From Onchocerca lupi (Eukaryota > Nematoda > Chromadorea > Rhabditida > Onchocercidae), in assembly GCA_028564675.1 (NCBI GenBank), contig JAOVVO010000227.1, forward strand, positions 1 to 64,000: a stretch of DNA of 64,000 bases, read 5' to 3'. The notes beneath the pieces are model-generated. The model ran no database searches, had not been told where the DNA came from, and worked only from the letters and a program-made list of their open reading frames with translations. Positions 12,540-25,466 of this stretch are shown here, one piece after another. The translations under genes were made by a program, and so were the position numbers. Position 1 is the first letter of the stretch, and each line of letters begins with the position of its first letter.

Positions 12540-12612
12540 AATAACACTATGATGATGATGATATGAGGAATTGTTAATTTCAGTAGCCCAAGATATCATC
12601 ATAGTATTATTG
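12540..12612. repeat. Inverted repeat (hairpin) just outside the Helitron
   Basis: The left arm AATAACACTATGATGATGAT(GATAT) pairs with the right arm ending ATCATCATAGTATTATT, with one GAT-unit length difference and a loop of roughly 28-30 bp. It could be a small foldback element or a chance consequence of GAT repeats. Confidence 0.6.
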
Positions 12613-14217
12613 TTAATATATTATCATGAGAACACGTCTCTCATCCTCATCAACAGATCTGCTTAAGATCTTTATTTTATTCTTGTTTTTTTGATTTAAT
12701 TCATACATGATGAAAAATTAATAACGTGGATTTTCAAAAATCAATAAATTAAATTTTTGATCAAAGTACAATAAAAGAACAATTAAATTAAAAAATAGTG
12801 AAATTAATGTAAAGATGACATAAGAAATTAATGGAAATAAAAAATTAATGAAGTCACAGATGATGGAATTATAAGGAATTTCAAAAAATGACTCGACTAA
12901 AATATTTAATAATTGCAGTTGGATTATAACAAGCGTTCATTTTATCTCAATATTATTTAGTTAAGGAATCACAAACAATCGAAAATCCAAAAATTTCAAT
13001 GCACTAAATACTAGAAAATTTAAAAAATTTGAAGTCTAACATATTGGATTCGTCAGCAAAACAGTTTCATTGCATATCTTTTAAGAAAAATTAAATATTT
13101 TTCATCAGCGAGGTGGAAATCAAACAGAAAAAGGAGCACTAAGATGAATCATAAGTTTATGAAATTAATTCAAAAAAGCATAAATTCCATGCTTGTTTTG
13201 CTTCTTCATTCAAGCAGCACTCTTATTCAGGACTCAAATAAATCTATTAAAATATGCTTGAGTAAATAAAGTTAAATAACTGCCTTGCTTTTTCTCCTTC
13301 CTTTCTTTTCTGGATTTCAGAATTATAATACAACCCGCATTGCAATAACAGATCAGGCAATTTTATAAGAATGGGCACACATTGGAGCACTTGCAAATAC
13401 TTAACCTTTATTTGCTAAAACTACATCTATCTCACAGGAAGTTGGCAAACTCTTGTGTTTTTTTTTTTTTTTTTGTTGAGTTATTTTGTCTTTGAATTTA
13501 TCTTTGAAAATTTTAAAATAACGAAAAAAAAAAAATGAAGCTTCAAAAAAAGAAGACTACAAGCTTATCTATGAATGATACAATTGGTGCATGAGTATCA
13601 ATAAGTTAGACCTCAATGAGTGCATCATTGCATGGAATATTTAAATTTGGATCGAAAAATAATTAAATCAAAGCGGAAAATAAGGAATTCATTTTCATTC
13701 TAAACAAATCCAAGCTGACCACATTGAAAATCTTGCTTCATCATTGTTGCCATTGTTATTCACTCGATATTTACTTAATTTAATTGATAAGCAGCTAAAA
13801 AATTTAGATTAAAGTAAAATTAGTTTTAAATACCTAGTAGTAATAATTATTATAGTGATTAGACTAGAAGCCAGCAAAGAAGCGACTTTTAGCGAGCTCT
13901 TAAAAATATTCAATAATAGCTTCACAGCTAGATAAATTTAAAAATATAGATACTTTAAAAGTATGGCTATATCAAGTCAAAAATCACGATTTTATTTTTA
14001 TAACAACAGATCACAGAACATTTTCGAGGAAAGACCGAATTAGAATAATATTAATTCAACAAAATGATAATGTGTCTTGAGTTAAGGACAAAATCAATTA
14101 AGAGACAATGAAAATGCATTTTAAACAAAATCATTAAAAATAAACGGAGTGGTTGAATATTATAAGTTTTTCTACCTTATAAATTATCTTACTTGAAGCA
14201 TGCAATCCAGAATCACT
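12613..14217. other. Stretch with no supported gene
   Basis: AT-rich intergenic sequence downstream of the GT31 gene. It contains a 17-T run near 13.46 kb. I see no coding or RNA feature. Confidence 0.6.
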
Positions 14218-16868
14218 CTATTTGTATGAAGAAAGTCTGGGATGGCATCCTAACGATGCTTCTCGATAATCCAAAATTGTTTTCAAAATTTCATGATCTT
14301 CGAGTTGTAAAACAGCGAGGATATCACGGCATTTTTTCAGTGAAAATTCATACAAATATCCAACAGTATTTAGACATACTCGGCGCACATCCATGAGCTC
14401 TGCGAATATTCCCGTAATCAGCATGTCATCAATATGAACATAAGATAACGGCTTTTCGAGAGCCATCAGGAGGCGTTTTGCCGTTGCAGGCGAAAATAAC
14501 CATGCACCACCAGCCAAATAGGTCGGATAGGTCACTGATGCATAAATCAGCGAATTCAAAGCCCTGAATTCGCAATTAATTTAGAAATTATCCACGAAAA
14601 AAGTTCAACTGCTTTAAAAGCCAAATAAGTATCTAAAATTATGAACAGTCGAAGTACCAGCATTTTGTTAAAATTCGGTCCAAACCCTCCCTATCATTAA
14701 TTAAATTTCTCAAATCAGTATTATTTAAGAATCTTTCTTAAATATCAAGGCAATAAATTTAGTCAGCTTAGCTGAACCGTAAAAAATACACCATTTACTG
14801 CTGTCTTCGCGGCGTGCTTTTGCACCTTTCCAACATCTTCCATATACGGCTATCAAATTGGTATTTAATTTCGAGGTATACGAAGCAATTTTATCCGGAA
14901 AAGCCACTATATCTGGATCACCCTATAATGCATTTTACAATCTATTTTCTTTATTTCAACGGTAAGTTTTATACTACAGATAACCAAATTAGTTAAGAGC
15001 AGTGTTACAAATTATCGAATCAAATAATGCCAAATTGATTATAAGTGTAAAACTTTGAAGCAACCAATTAAAGAAGAAATGCAAATATAAATTTAACCAC
15101 AATATCGATAAGACTTTAATTAAGAATTTCTTCACTATAAAAGAGATAATTGAAAATTTCTTCATTAGATTTCTTCCATTATTATTAAGAAAAGTTTGTT
15201 GGCCACAGCGCACCGAGTCACATGTTACCACACTTTAAATTTCGGCAATATTGCTATTAATGATTGTATTAATATCCCATCAAAAATTTAAAATAAGAAA
15301 ATGCTCTGCAAAATTACCTGCATAAAAAATCGAGGTTTCTGGCAATTTCGAACTATCCAACTTAAAATGTTTAATGACTTCAGTGTCATGTTATTATATG
15401 TATCAATCATATCAAAAACGATCAGATCGTCGTATCTATTAGCTTCCAACTCTATCAATTCATGTACTTCACCTACTTTTTCAACACCCAATACAAATAT
15501 CTAAAAAATGGATATTATTTACGAAGATTAAGCAGCACAGATCAGTAATAAGCCCAAAATATTTAAAGTTGCATGAATTTTACTAACTAAGGAATGTTTC
15601 AGAGATCCAGCCCATGTTGAACGAATGATACTCCTCCACCTCGTATTTCTTGGATGAGTACGAATAATATAAAAAACAGGTACATTAGGACACTGTTGGA
15701 AACTAGGACTCAGTAATATCCTAGAGTCCGTAAAATTATACATTATTGCTTTAGTTGCTTCATACGCTAAAAATTAAGATGAACGACTAATTATTTGGTT
15801 TTGAGAATCCTTCATGTCACAATTATTTTTCAACCGTAGGAATTTAGAATGTTAAACCAAAATTCTATAATTCTGAAAATTCGAATCCCAAAAAGGAAAG
15901 TTGTGATTTTCATGAATTTGAAATTTCAATAGATCAAAAATACGAATTAAATAAAGTCGTTCCAATATGTTATTTCTCGAAATATGAAATCGATAACCTC
16001 GCTTGGCATTAAAAGAAAAATTTATATATGTATGCAATAACATGATGGAAGAACAGAAAATGATGACCATACAGCAAACATTTATGATTTGTGGGCGCTT
16101 CAAAATTGCTCGTTTCAACCGCCTGTAAATAATCAGTTAAATCAAATTTAAATTAATGATTTAAAAACCTTTGTTCAAAATTGCAAAATAAATAATTTGA
16201 AATAGAGTAACAAACGAATAATAGCATATGTAAAAAAGCAGAATAAATAAAAAGTTCAGGCATGCTTGGATAACATAATGGATGTTAAATAGCATTTGTA
16301 TAGCTTTGGCTTCCTGTCTTGCCGTTTTAGTCAAACATCCTAATCCAGGAATAAAATGATGAAAAGAAATAAAGAATTGAGCAATGCAGAGTTAACTTAA
16401 ATTTAATCGACTTAATCTTATTTCAATATGCTATAATGTATGTTCAAAAAAAAAGGAAAATAGAAAGTTCGATTGAAAGAGAGCAATCAAGATATAGCCA
16501 ATATAACTGCGACAAATCAAATACTTAACAGGTAAGCTTCACTTTTAATTTTACAAGTCCGCATTAGGAATCGTTTCTAATACACTGATATTTGACTATA
16601 TCAGAAGTGCACAATCAAAAGATATAATGATTACATGATAATAATGCTGTGCATAAAATTATTTATAAAGACTGGATAAACTAAAAAGATTTCATGATGA
16701 AAATCATGCTTTTAAAATTCAATTAAAAATTTTCCAAATTTTTTCGAAAAATATAAAGAATTGAATTTTGATTCTAATTCTAAAATAATTTATAAGCAAT
16801 CAATCATGTAAAACTCACCGAAATTCGTTGTAATATTTCATAATAAATGATATACCATACTCAACCAT
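14218..16868 (-). CDS. GT31 family glycosyltransferase (beta-1,3-galactosyltransferase-like)
   Basis: Golgi type II membrane enzyme expected to add a beta-1,3-linked sugar from a UDP-sugar. Six exons: 16868-16819, 16122-15998, 15766-15588, 15500-15318, 14922-14792 and 14563-14218. All junctions keep phase, giving 337 residues, normal for GT31. A signal anchor lies at about residues 29-50 (CCMVIIFCSSIMLLHTYINF). GT31 motifs follow in order: RWRSIIRSTWAG (family R..IR.TW), FVLG, YDDLIVFDMIDTYNNMTLKS (family Y.DI...D..D.Y.NLTLK), FFMQGDPDIVAFPDKI at the DxD position (DPD where most relatives have DDD), YPTYLAGGAWLFS, and HIDDMLITGIFAE near the end. The outer Asp residues of DxD are kept. A short out-of-frame ATG precedes the chosen start, which follows a TTTTTTGCAG acceptor likely used by the spliced leader. 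The donor after residue 57 (G|GTTATC) is the weakest junction. Donor and acceptor sugars cannot be read from sequence. Confidence 0.88.
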
Positions 16869-19703
16869 ATAACATTTCCTTCCGCTAAAGCTGCAAAAAA
16901 GAAATGATAATGTTTATGTCGATGTGAAATAAACATTAGCGAGAACGCTTCTCTCTCTCTTCTGAATCATTGAAAGAGATTTTAGGAAAAGATTATTTTA
17001 AAGAAATTATTGGAATGAATTAGCAGCCTCAACTTATGAATTGTTTATTCTAAAAAATCAAAGACATCTATTCTGAATCACTGTCTAAAAAGATATTACA
17101 TATCACTTATCACTATTCTTATCATGAATAGACAAAGAAATCCCATTTGTCGCATTAATGCGGGAAAATGATTCCAGAACTGAAATGCCGAGGAACACTC
17201 ATAGCGCTGTATACGTCATGCTCGGCGTGCGGGCATGAGTAGCTAATCGATATATCGCGTTTGAGTACCGCACGGTCGTGGCTTTTAGAGGAAATTCAAG
17301 TACGCCCCCGTTTTTCTGTAGTTTATCATAAATATTGCAAATCCTGACTTCTCTGTAAAGTAGTGTCTCGAATAGTGCCGAGCATGAAACTCGTCAAAAC
17401 AAACTCATAACCTGAGCCGTTTGTTTGCTAATTTAATCCAATGGGTTGTATTATATAAACATATGACAAGCATAAAGTGAATTCTTCGAAGACAGATTCT
17501 CTCTCAAGGAAGGCAGACGGATTCCATTTTTGCTGTCTTTATCATGCTGGATTCCAGCAGCAGGCAGGTGAGTAGGAGAAAACAGGTAGACAGGTGTAGC
17601 AAAGTTTCAATTAATGACGCAGCTTTGCAATTTGATTACATACAACTGCAACAGAACAAATGAATGAAAGACATATTGATTTGCTTTGCTATTAAAAACT
17701 CGAATTTCATCTAGAAAAGTTGAAAGCTGGAAATAATCCTGATGCTGCCCGTATAAGTCAGCAAACGTGGTGATTTCAAATTTATGTGTTGTTCAAGAAA
17801 AAAAAAAGAAAAATCCGTAACTTTTTGACGCATCAAAATGAAGTGAATTTTAGTAGGATTAATCTGTTGGTTATGCTTCATTATTCTGATGGAAAAGGAT
17901 CAAACAAATTATTTACATCTCCAAGACATTTTTGAAATACAAGTTAATCAAAAATAAACAGAACTTTATTTATCGTTTTTTTGCTTGTTTGTTACACTAA
18001 AACAATCATAATGGGACAATTAGTGCATTAGGTGACATTCATGCACATTCCAACATTGAGCATCTTTTTAAGTGCACACCAGATGAGGTAGTCAATAGCC
18101 AGAAAGGAACTTTATCATCGAAGCTCATTTAGAAAAAAAGTTTCGAAAACTAAGAAAGCTTTTCATCCATCTATATCCTATAAAGTTTTGAAGGCGTTTA
18201 TTTTGATCACTGATCATGATTATCATGATTGTGTTTCCAAAAATATGGAAAATCTTGCTGTTTGCCTAATTGTAAATTAAAGCGCTTAGATATGGAAATA
18301 TAAGAAATTATTACAATAATGCAAGGTAAACATATAATCTGGAATTACTATGCTATTCAGGAATGCAGGAATTTGATTGAAATATGCAGCGATAATACGA
18401 TTGAGAATGAAGAATCGAATCGAACTGAACCGAAATCCTTCCACTGACAGTATAACTGACTGAAATGTAATTTTGCGGAAGAATTCAGAAGGCAGCAATT
18501 TGCGGATAAAAGTGAACTCGAATTTCAGAGACAATTGATATTTTTTAAATGACTTTATGCCATTTATATAAATTAAATTTTCCAGGCCGTTGAGATGATG
18601 CTCGAAATTTGCATAAATTACGCATATGTGCTGCTTCGCTGATAGTTTTCTCTGACATCAAAAACAAACATGGACAATTTAAATAAGATTACTGCCATAC
18701 TTCAACTTCTCGATTTTTCGGCACGAAGCGGATTATTGATTACAACCATGCAATAACTGAATAGTTACAACCATACTATAACTGATTATAATTAATAGTT
18801 ACAGCCCTATAACTATAACTGATTATAGCGCCTCAGCAAGGTGTTAGCTAAACATGTCCCCTCGATAACATGGACTGTTTGAATAAGAATTACTGATGTA
18901 AGAAAATAATGAATCAAGCGAGCATATCGAGTTACTGGAAAGTTAAGAAAATAGAATTTAGATCACAGTTTGCTAAATATTACGAAATAAGCCATGGAGC
19001 CCTAGTAAATAATGAAGTACAGGTTGTGGCGCGTCGCTGCTTATGTTTTTCCTTTGTTTACTTTGTCATCAGCAATAAATGATATCAATTTATTCTTGCA
19101 ATTCAAATACTCTCATTAAGCTATTTGTGAGCAAAAAATAAGAGAAAAAAATAGTCAATAAAAAGTACAATTCGAAGCTAAAAATCGAGTAAAAACAAAT
19201 TAAGACTTAATTAAAATGCAAGGACTAAAGTTCAAAATTCATAAGCATGTCTATTAATTTTGTACAAAATAAAGAGAACCAATGTAAGACAAAGTGCATA
19301 AATTATCTCTTTGGATTATAAATCTTCTTCAACCGTGTGATACGCCAAGCATTCGGATCTTCGTACTCATTATGCAAAGAATTAATCATTTAATTCTTAC
19401 AGATGCTGATAATTTAATATTATCATCCATTCTGAAGGATGGAGCGAATTTTACTAACCATTGCGGCTCGATAGCAGTTATTTGCAAAAATTCATGTCTC
19501 AATATATTGCTGTCATCTAATTACTTCCACGGCACATTATACTTGAAAAATATCTAGTTTTTCAATTTATAATTGTCAGTCTCATAAAAAACAATAAATT
19601 ATGTTATATCAAAATCAAACTCGAGAAAAATTCACGAAGCAATCTTAAATACCTAGTTATCTTGCAGAAGTGAAGATGCCATGAAGTTAATGAATTCTCT
19701 GCA
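16869..19703. other. Stretch with no supported gene
   Basis: Upstream region of the GT31 gene and beyond. A small GC-richer patch at about 17.15-17.30 kb stands out from the AT-rich background and might be a promoter or an unrecognised RNA. It does not fit tRNA, 5S or SL RNA patterns that I know. Repetitive variants of TAGTTACA and TAACTGATTATA occur near 18.75-18.83 kb. Confidence 0.55.
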
Positions 19704-19900
19704 TTACAGCCGTCCAGCAAGAAATACAAGGATGTCGCCCAGAGCTTTGGTAAGACAGATTTGCAGGACAATTATAAATGTCTCGTCCGAATAATCCGTT
19801 TCTGGTTCACGTGTATAAAAGATTTCAACGGGAAACATTCTAGTAGGTATTGTAAATATGGAGGCTCCATAAAAATATTCTGAGAATTTGACAGCGCCCA
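19704..19900 (-). pseudogene. DEAH-box RNA helicase fragment (DHX8/15/16 type)
   Basis: After a TCTACAG acceptor (exon start 19900) the frame reads KFSEYFYGASIFTIPTRMFP, then PETDY, then GDILVFLAG. This follows the conserved stretch after the SAT motif of spliceosomal DEAH helicases (KFS.YF..APIF.IPGR.FPV...YT..PE.DY, then GDILVFLTGQEEIE). A stop replaces the GQEEIE segment and no P-loop, DEAH or C-terminal helicase motifs are visible nearby. I read it as a decayed fragment of a duplicated splicing-helicase gene. A genuine gene would need flanking helicase exons, and none is found within 5 kb. Confidence 0.7.
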
Positions 19901-20099
19901 CTGTAGAAAAACGAAACAAATTGTAATGCTTAATCTTTAATTCCATTTAAATAGGAAAATAAAGCGAAATTCGAGCACCTATTTCACATAAATTCTGAAG
20001 ATGTTTCGAAGCAAGCCCAAAATTATTACGTTTGCAACATCGAATAGATTACTTTTATTTTCCCTTAAAACAAAGCATTCAGAGAAAGTACTTAACTTT

Positions 20100-21012
20100 A
20101 GGTAAAATCTAGATATTGATGAATATTACCATCGTAATTCCTGAGAACATTAAGCTTCTCATCAAAATCAGGTAAATCCAAATTAGCGACCGCTTCTCCG
20201 TCTTGCGTTTGCCTCAACTCCTACCTTTCAGGTGTCTTAAACGAAATACGACTTCTTGCTTCACTAAAATTCATTCAAATATCAATTCACCTTGCAAAAT
20301 GCAATTTCATGATGAGATAAAGCAAAAAAGCACTCGACAGGGATATCTAAATTGTATATTTTAATCAAAAACCTTTTAGATTGAGACACATCATCCGGAT
20401 TACGAAAAATTGCAGGATCCATCCATGGTGTTTTGGGATTGCGAGGTAGACGAACACCATCTGCAAGTATTGTAGGCTCATGCAGGATTAAGATCCCTCT
20501 AGCTCAGTTATCAATTTACTTGCGTCGACGTTTGGCATGTAAAAGTTGGAAGTGTTTCACGAAGCAATTCCTTATCATCCGTTTTTTCAATTGCATGTGT
20601 TATTATATAATGCGGAGATTCGCTAATAGAGAATCATCGAAATGAAAATAAAATATACATCAATCGAATAAAAAGACTCTAATATTAAAATTAATAAATA
20701 TCATGCCTTTTCTTGTGCTGTTTCGCAACTTTTACTTCCGAATTTCTTCCGAACATCACCGAAAATTTATTTTCTTAGACGAGTGGAAAAATTAATTGCT
20801 CTTCAGAAAGAAGCACGGAGAAAGATTTAAAAGATTATTCAAAACGAGATTTATATGTGTATTACCTGATCAGCTAATCCTTCTTTCATAATTGATTTAC
20901 TGAAGGTTAGATTTTCAGTGGTCAAATATATGGCAAATTCTGTGCCATTCTTATTTGCTAACCCAGAGTAATTATCAAGCACGACATACTTTTGACATTG
21001 GCGAAAGGCGTT
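20100..21012 (-). other. Possible coding remnants, phases inconsistent
   Basis: Several minus-strand blocks look exon-like but cannot be joined in frame. Block 21012-20866 reads YVVLDNYSGLANKNGTEFAI then LTTENLTFSKSIMKEGLADQ, with an acceptor and GTAATA donor and a vague Tudor/SNase flavour. Block 20622-20520 reads SPHYIITHAIEKTDDKELL. Block 20430-20300 reads GVRLPRNPKTPWMDPAIF. Block 20240-20150 reads NLDLPDFDEKLNVLRNYDG. The phases between blocks conflict, so they may be fragments of a decayed gene, perhaps the same one that left the DEAH piece, or chance frames. Confidence 0.25.
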
Positions 21013-21199
21013 CTAACTTTTCCATTTCTAAAATTCACACAATTCTTTTTTTTAAATTTCTGTGCCAGTAATAATCGACATGCAATGTGGCATAAAACTT
21101 AGTGGAACTTAACGTTTGGTTCATCCCACAGCGCCAGTTCTGCTTACTCAAAATATCACATTTGGAGCACACATTGAATGTCTGCGCTTCAGTTCGGAG

Positions 21200-21360
21200 T
21201 TCAAGTCAGTTCTTGCACCGACATAGCAAAAGCAACTGTTTGGAGTTCAAAGCAACAAATCAGAAGCAACAATCCGATAATTCAGTTGAGCAGTATTCCT
21301 CTCTACGAGCGACAAAGGAAAGAATAATCCAGTGATCAATTTACTTGGATATTCTATGAC
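21200..21360. repeat. Dispersed repeat, copy 2
   Basis: Related to 11851-12010. The shared core is GCGACAAAGGAAAGAATAAYCCAG with further similarity upstream for about 100 bp. The rest of 21.4-22.7 kb shows no gene. Confidence 0.6.
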
Positions 21361-22760
21361 GGAACAACGATTCTTTGTTTATGTTACAAGCAATTACTAG
21401 AGAATCAATATTCAAGCAAGCGAGACTGAAAGTTGAAAATAGGCTGAAGACGTTTCGTCTCCCAGAGAAATTTTGATATGCGATGAATGCTTCTATTTTC
21501 AGGAGTTTCATTGCATATTACATTATCATACCGCTTGGGAGATAAATGACCAAAATCTTAATGGTCTGCGATAACCAATAATCTCTTACGTGATAATGGT
21601 ACAGCATATCTCAATGACTTCATCACCGTGAAAATTTCCATTTCAATCCCAGCATGTTTCTCTCGCATTCTCGAGAAAGTGCAACTCCCAATCGTGATCA
21701 ATGATGGGAAGCATTGAGGGAGTCATTTTATGTCACAATTTCAAGAGAAGTGTCACTCCACGTGACTGCTCGCACTGATAATTGTCAGACTGATCGCAAA
21801 ACTAATGTAACCCATTGTGCAGGCTACCGAAAAACATCACTTTTACTGCTTGTATCACAAACATCATCACAGCAGAAGCAGTCCTTGGTCTGAAATATGC
21901 TGTTTGTATTTCACAGCTGTTCGAAATATGGTGGTGTGCAGAAAGTTGAAGAGATTGAACTAAGAGATGAAATTGAAAAGGTTGTGGTGGGATGGATCAG
22001 TAATGATTGTTTGATGATCTGAGGATTCCACAATTAGAATCAATTGGTTGTAGTGGATTATGTATATTTTTGGAGTGAGTAGTAGTCGTTAATTGTCAAC
22101 TGATACGAGTCAACGTAGGTGGTGCGTACATTGCGTTTTCTAAATCATTATTCATTCTCATTTGTATGGAGATGCTCCCGTATAAGAGATGGGAATACTC
22201 ATTTATAACATACATGACATTCATGTTTCTGTCAGGATATTAGCGCATATACAAATACGGCAAAAAACGTCTTTTGCGTGGAACTTTGCACGAACATTTA
22301 TATTAATCCATTAATTAGCTCAAATAATTAGTATAAAGTAAGAAAGAAAATTTTACCCTAAACTTTGCTTTTCTCGTTGTATGTGTTATAGAGAGAAGTG
22401 CAAATACCAAATAAACAAAATATACTTATAGTAAGCATAATTGCGCTGAGATTTATGCAACTGGATATATATTTTATTTCTTTTCATTTGCAATTCATCT
22501 ACTTCAAATGTCAAAATGTTGAATAATAAAATTCTCAGTATCATCTCCAATATATGATTGATGGGATGCGCTTACTTCTCTAGCTTATATTCTCTTAAAT
22601 CCTATTTTCAATAGAAAGAATAATGTATTATGAGAAACAAAAATATTATATGCCAATTATGCTTTATGTTTTCATCAATTAACGGTCAACTGTGACAAAT
22701 ACTTTATGCATTTCAGGTAAGCTTTTTATGTAATGTAATAATAATTGCTTTAGAAGAGAT

Positions 22761-25466
22761 ATGTCAATCAGCTGGGGAACACAGTACTCGAAGCTGAAAA
22801 CTAATCTTCGTTTGGCAATTAATCGTTTAAAACTGTTGGAAAAGAAGAAAACTGAGATGGCACTGAAATCACGCAACGAAATTGCTGACTTCATTGCAAG
22901 TATGTTTTGCTTTCAGAATGTTTTTTATACACCAAAATTTGATGGGAGTAATCAGTTATTTTGGATAATGAGCTACAGGGAAAAAACACGATACTTCACT
23001 TTATTTTTTTATAGTCCTTACAAATTATATTTGAAGCAATCAATTCATCGCGCGACTTATGTATTTTTTTCTGATGGTTATATCTTTAAAAAATACGGAA
23101 ATAGTAAAATTCTGGGGATATACTTTGCTTTAGAAGATATATATTCCACATTATGAGATGTGAATTTGGATTTAATACTTCGAATTTTTATTGACATATT
23201 TCATTATATTTTAGACCATAAGGAAGATCGTGCTCGTATCAGAGTAGAGCATATTATAAGAGAGGATTTTCTTGTTGAAGCATACGAGCTGCTAGAAATG
23301 TACTGCGATCTTATTCTGGCACGATTTGGTCTTATACAGCAAATCAAGTATGATTTTTTTTTTTTTTTTTTTCATCACTTTACCACTTATAGATTTATTG
23401 TAACAAGAAATGTTGCAGGCAACTTGACGATGGAATTGCTGAAGCAGTAATCAATATTTTATGGGCTGCTCCTCGTGTTGCAACAGATGTGAGTGAATTT
23501 AAGGTAATAGTGTTTCCTCCTTGGAATAAGTTTTTATAGGAGTTTCTTTTCAGTGGAATTTAATGGTTTGGACACTTTATTCTAATGTAAAAAGAAGTGT
23601 TTGGAAAAATTTTTGTCCTACTTAAATTAAATAATTCTAATTTTGGACTATATCAAAGGATCTGTATTAGGTTCTGCCGAGCATTTAGCTGTACCAAATA
23701 TATCATAGAAACCTGATCGATCTAAAATCACTTCATATAAAACCTGATTTCTATTATTTCATTAAACTCTCTTAGGAAATTTATTTTGATATCTAGAATC
23801 CAGATTGATTTACTGGTTTTTGATTTGAAGGTTCAAATTTTAGGCGATTAGTGACCAACTGACTATGAAATACGGCAAAACATTTGCTGAAGCAGCGCGT
23901 AATAATCAGCTAGAATATCCTGCTAAAGTATCACCAAAGCTGATAGCCAAGCTAAGTGTACAAGCGCCTCCAAAACTTTTGGTGGAACGGTATGGTTTTT
24001 TTCTATTTTTATAAGACAGAGGAAAGGGAAAAAAATGCATATTCAATTTAAAATTATTCCGTAGCTTGAGATTTAAGAAGAAATATGAGTTGTTTTCATA
24101 GAAGCCTAAACTTTTTTTTTCAGATACATGATCGAAATTGCAAAGTGTGCAGGAATACCTTTCACTCCTGATCCAAATATTATGCGCGAAGACGAAGTCG
24201 CTGCTGCTGAGCAAATGCTGATTGATTTTAAAAATCAAGGCGGAGTAATGTTTTTCTTGCATTTCTTTTAGATGTAGTTTTGATTTCGGAAGATTTGTAT
24301 TTTTTTTTCTTTATTTGCAGAAAAATATTGTGCTGGAACAAAACACTTGGGCAATTAAAAATTATTTTCAGCAAGGTTATGATTGGATGTATTTTGATGG
24401 CAGTAATTCAGATAATAAAAATTATTTTCAGCAAGGTTATGGTTGGATGTATTCTGATGGCAGTAATCCAGATAATAAAAAGCCACCTTTCCCATCGACG
24501 AATAAAGGATCTGGTGAGTGGATGCTTTTTTATTGCTATCAATATCATAGCTTACTTGAAATCATTCGAAAATCATTTTTTCGCAGTATTTTTTATAATG
24601 TATATTAACACCGGCTTTCAGGATTCTATCCGGGGCCACCACCACCTCCTCCTGCTGGTTTTAGAGATGTTTTCGGAGGAAGTGATGAAGCAAGTATTCC
24701 AACTTCTGCACCAGTGTCAAATCCAACTAATTATACTGCTTCTAATTATCCTCGTCTAAGTCAAGTATGTTTTTTTATCATTCATTACAAATTCATAAAT
24801 ATGATCAGCATTATTCATGCATATATTTTGCTCATTTCCATTTCCCGTTTTACCTCTATTTGTTATTTGAGTTTTAATATTAAAATAGCATATGATTCAT
24901 CGTAAATATGCATCGACTTATTATCTTCTAGTTTTTGGATCTTCATTACTCAATCTATTTGGGATGCCATCACTAATTAGAGTTTGGATTAAGTATGTCA
25001 TGCTTCTTTTTGATTTTTGTACGAACAGCAAATTACGGAGGAGACTAGAGATCGTTTTATAGGTTGAGAATTCATCGGGAGATATCAAAATCAAACCGAA
25101 TACGTCACCAGGTATTCCATCGGCTCCTCCCACAGATGCTAATTCGCTTCCTTCAAAAATGAATCTTAATGGTTAGTTTCTTTATTTCTTTTGTCATTTC
25201 TACAAAAATAGGATTTTAAAAAGAGTGTGTCAGTTTTCGGACAAAATCTATAAGTTTATTATGAAATGAATGTTATTTTCGTTGCAGAAACGCCAGAGTT
25301 TCCAGAACCACCAACCGATTTTCCGGAAATGTTCGACTCGGCATCCTTCCCATCAGCGAAAAGTAGTGGTGAACAGCAACCAGGTGTTGCTGATGGCAGT
25401 GATGAGCTTGATTTCGATGATTTGGCTAAACGCTTTGATATGCTAAAGAAGAAAAGTATCAAATAA
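22761..25466 (+). CDS. ist-1: IST1 homolog, ESCRT-III regulator
   Basis: Cytosolic protein that binds ESCRT-III and recruits the VPS4 ATPase in endosomal sorting and abscission. Nine exons: 22761-22899, 23215-23347, 23419-23503, 23844-23989, 24124-24244, 24321-24513, 24622-24764, 25063-25171 and 25288-25466. All are phase-consistent and give 415 residues. The IST1/DUF292 core covers residues 1 to about 185: KLKTNLRLAINRLKLLEKKK, then RARIRVEHIIREDFLVEAYE, CDLILARFGLI, WAAPRV and KLSVQAPPKLLVERYMIEIA. The middle is low-complexity, with a PGPPPPPPAG run. The C-terminus ends FDDLAKRFDMLKKKSIK, matching the MIT-interacting motif (L..RF..LKKK) that binds VPS4-type MIT domains. Exon 6 carries a 60-bp tandem duplication. 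A TTTAG acceptor nine bases before the ATG suggests trans-splicing. The symbol is descriptive; I am not certain of the C. elegans gene name. Confidence 0.95.
24361..24480 (+). repeat. 60-bp tandem duplication inside IST1 exon 6
   Basis: Units 24361-24420 and 24421-24480 differ at only four positions. They encode two 20-residue copies, NYFQQGYDWMYFDGSNSDNK and a variant with G, S and P substitutions. Each unit begins ATTATTTTCAG, which mimics a 3' splice site. Confidence 0.95.

Noticed and set aside
17150..17300. tRNA, 5S rRNA or SL RNA gene in the GC-richer patch
   Set aside because: No TTCGANTC-type B box, no 5S internal promoter and no SL1-like leader followed by a donor and Sm site.
20150..20240. 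FEZ/UNC-76-like protein from the DFDEKLNVLRNYDG match
   Set aside because: One short similarity only. Flanking blocks do not fit the family and the phases conflict.
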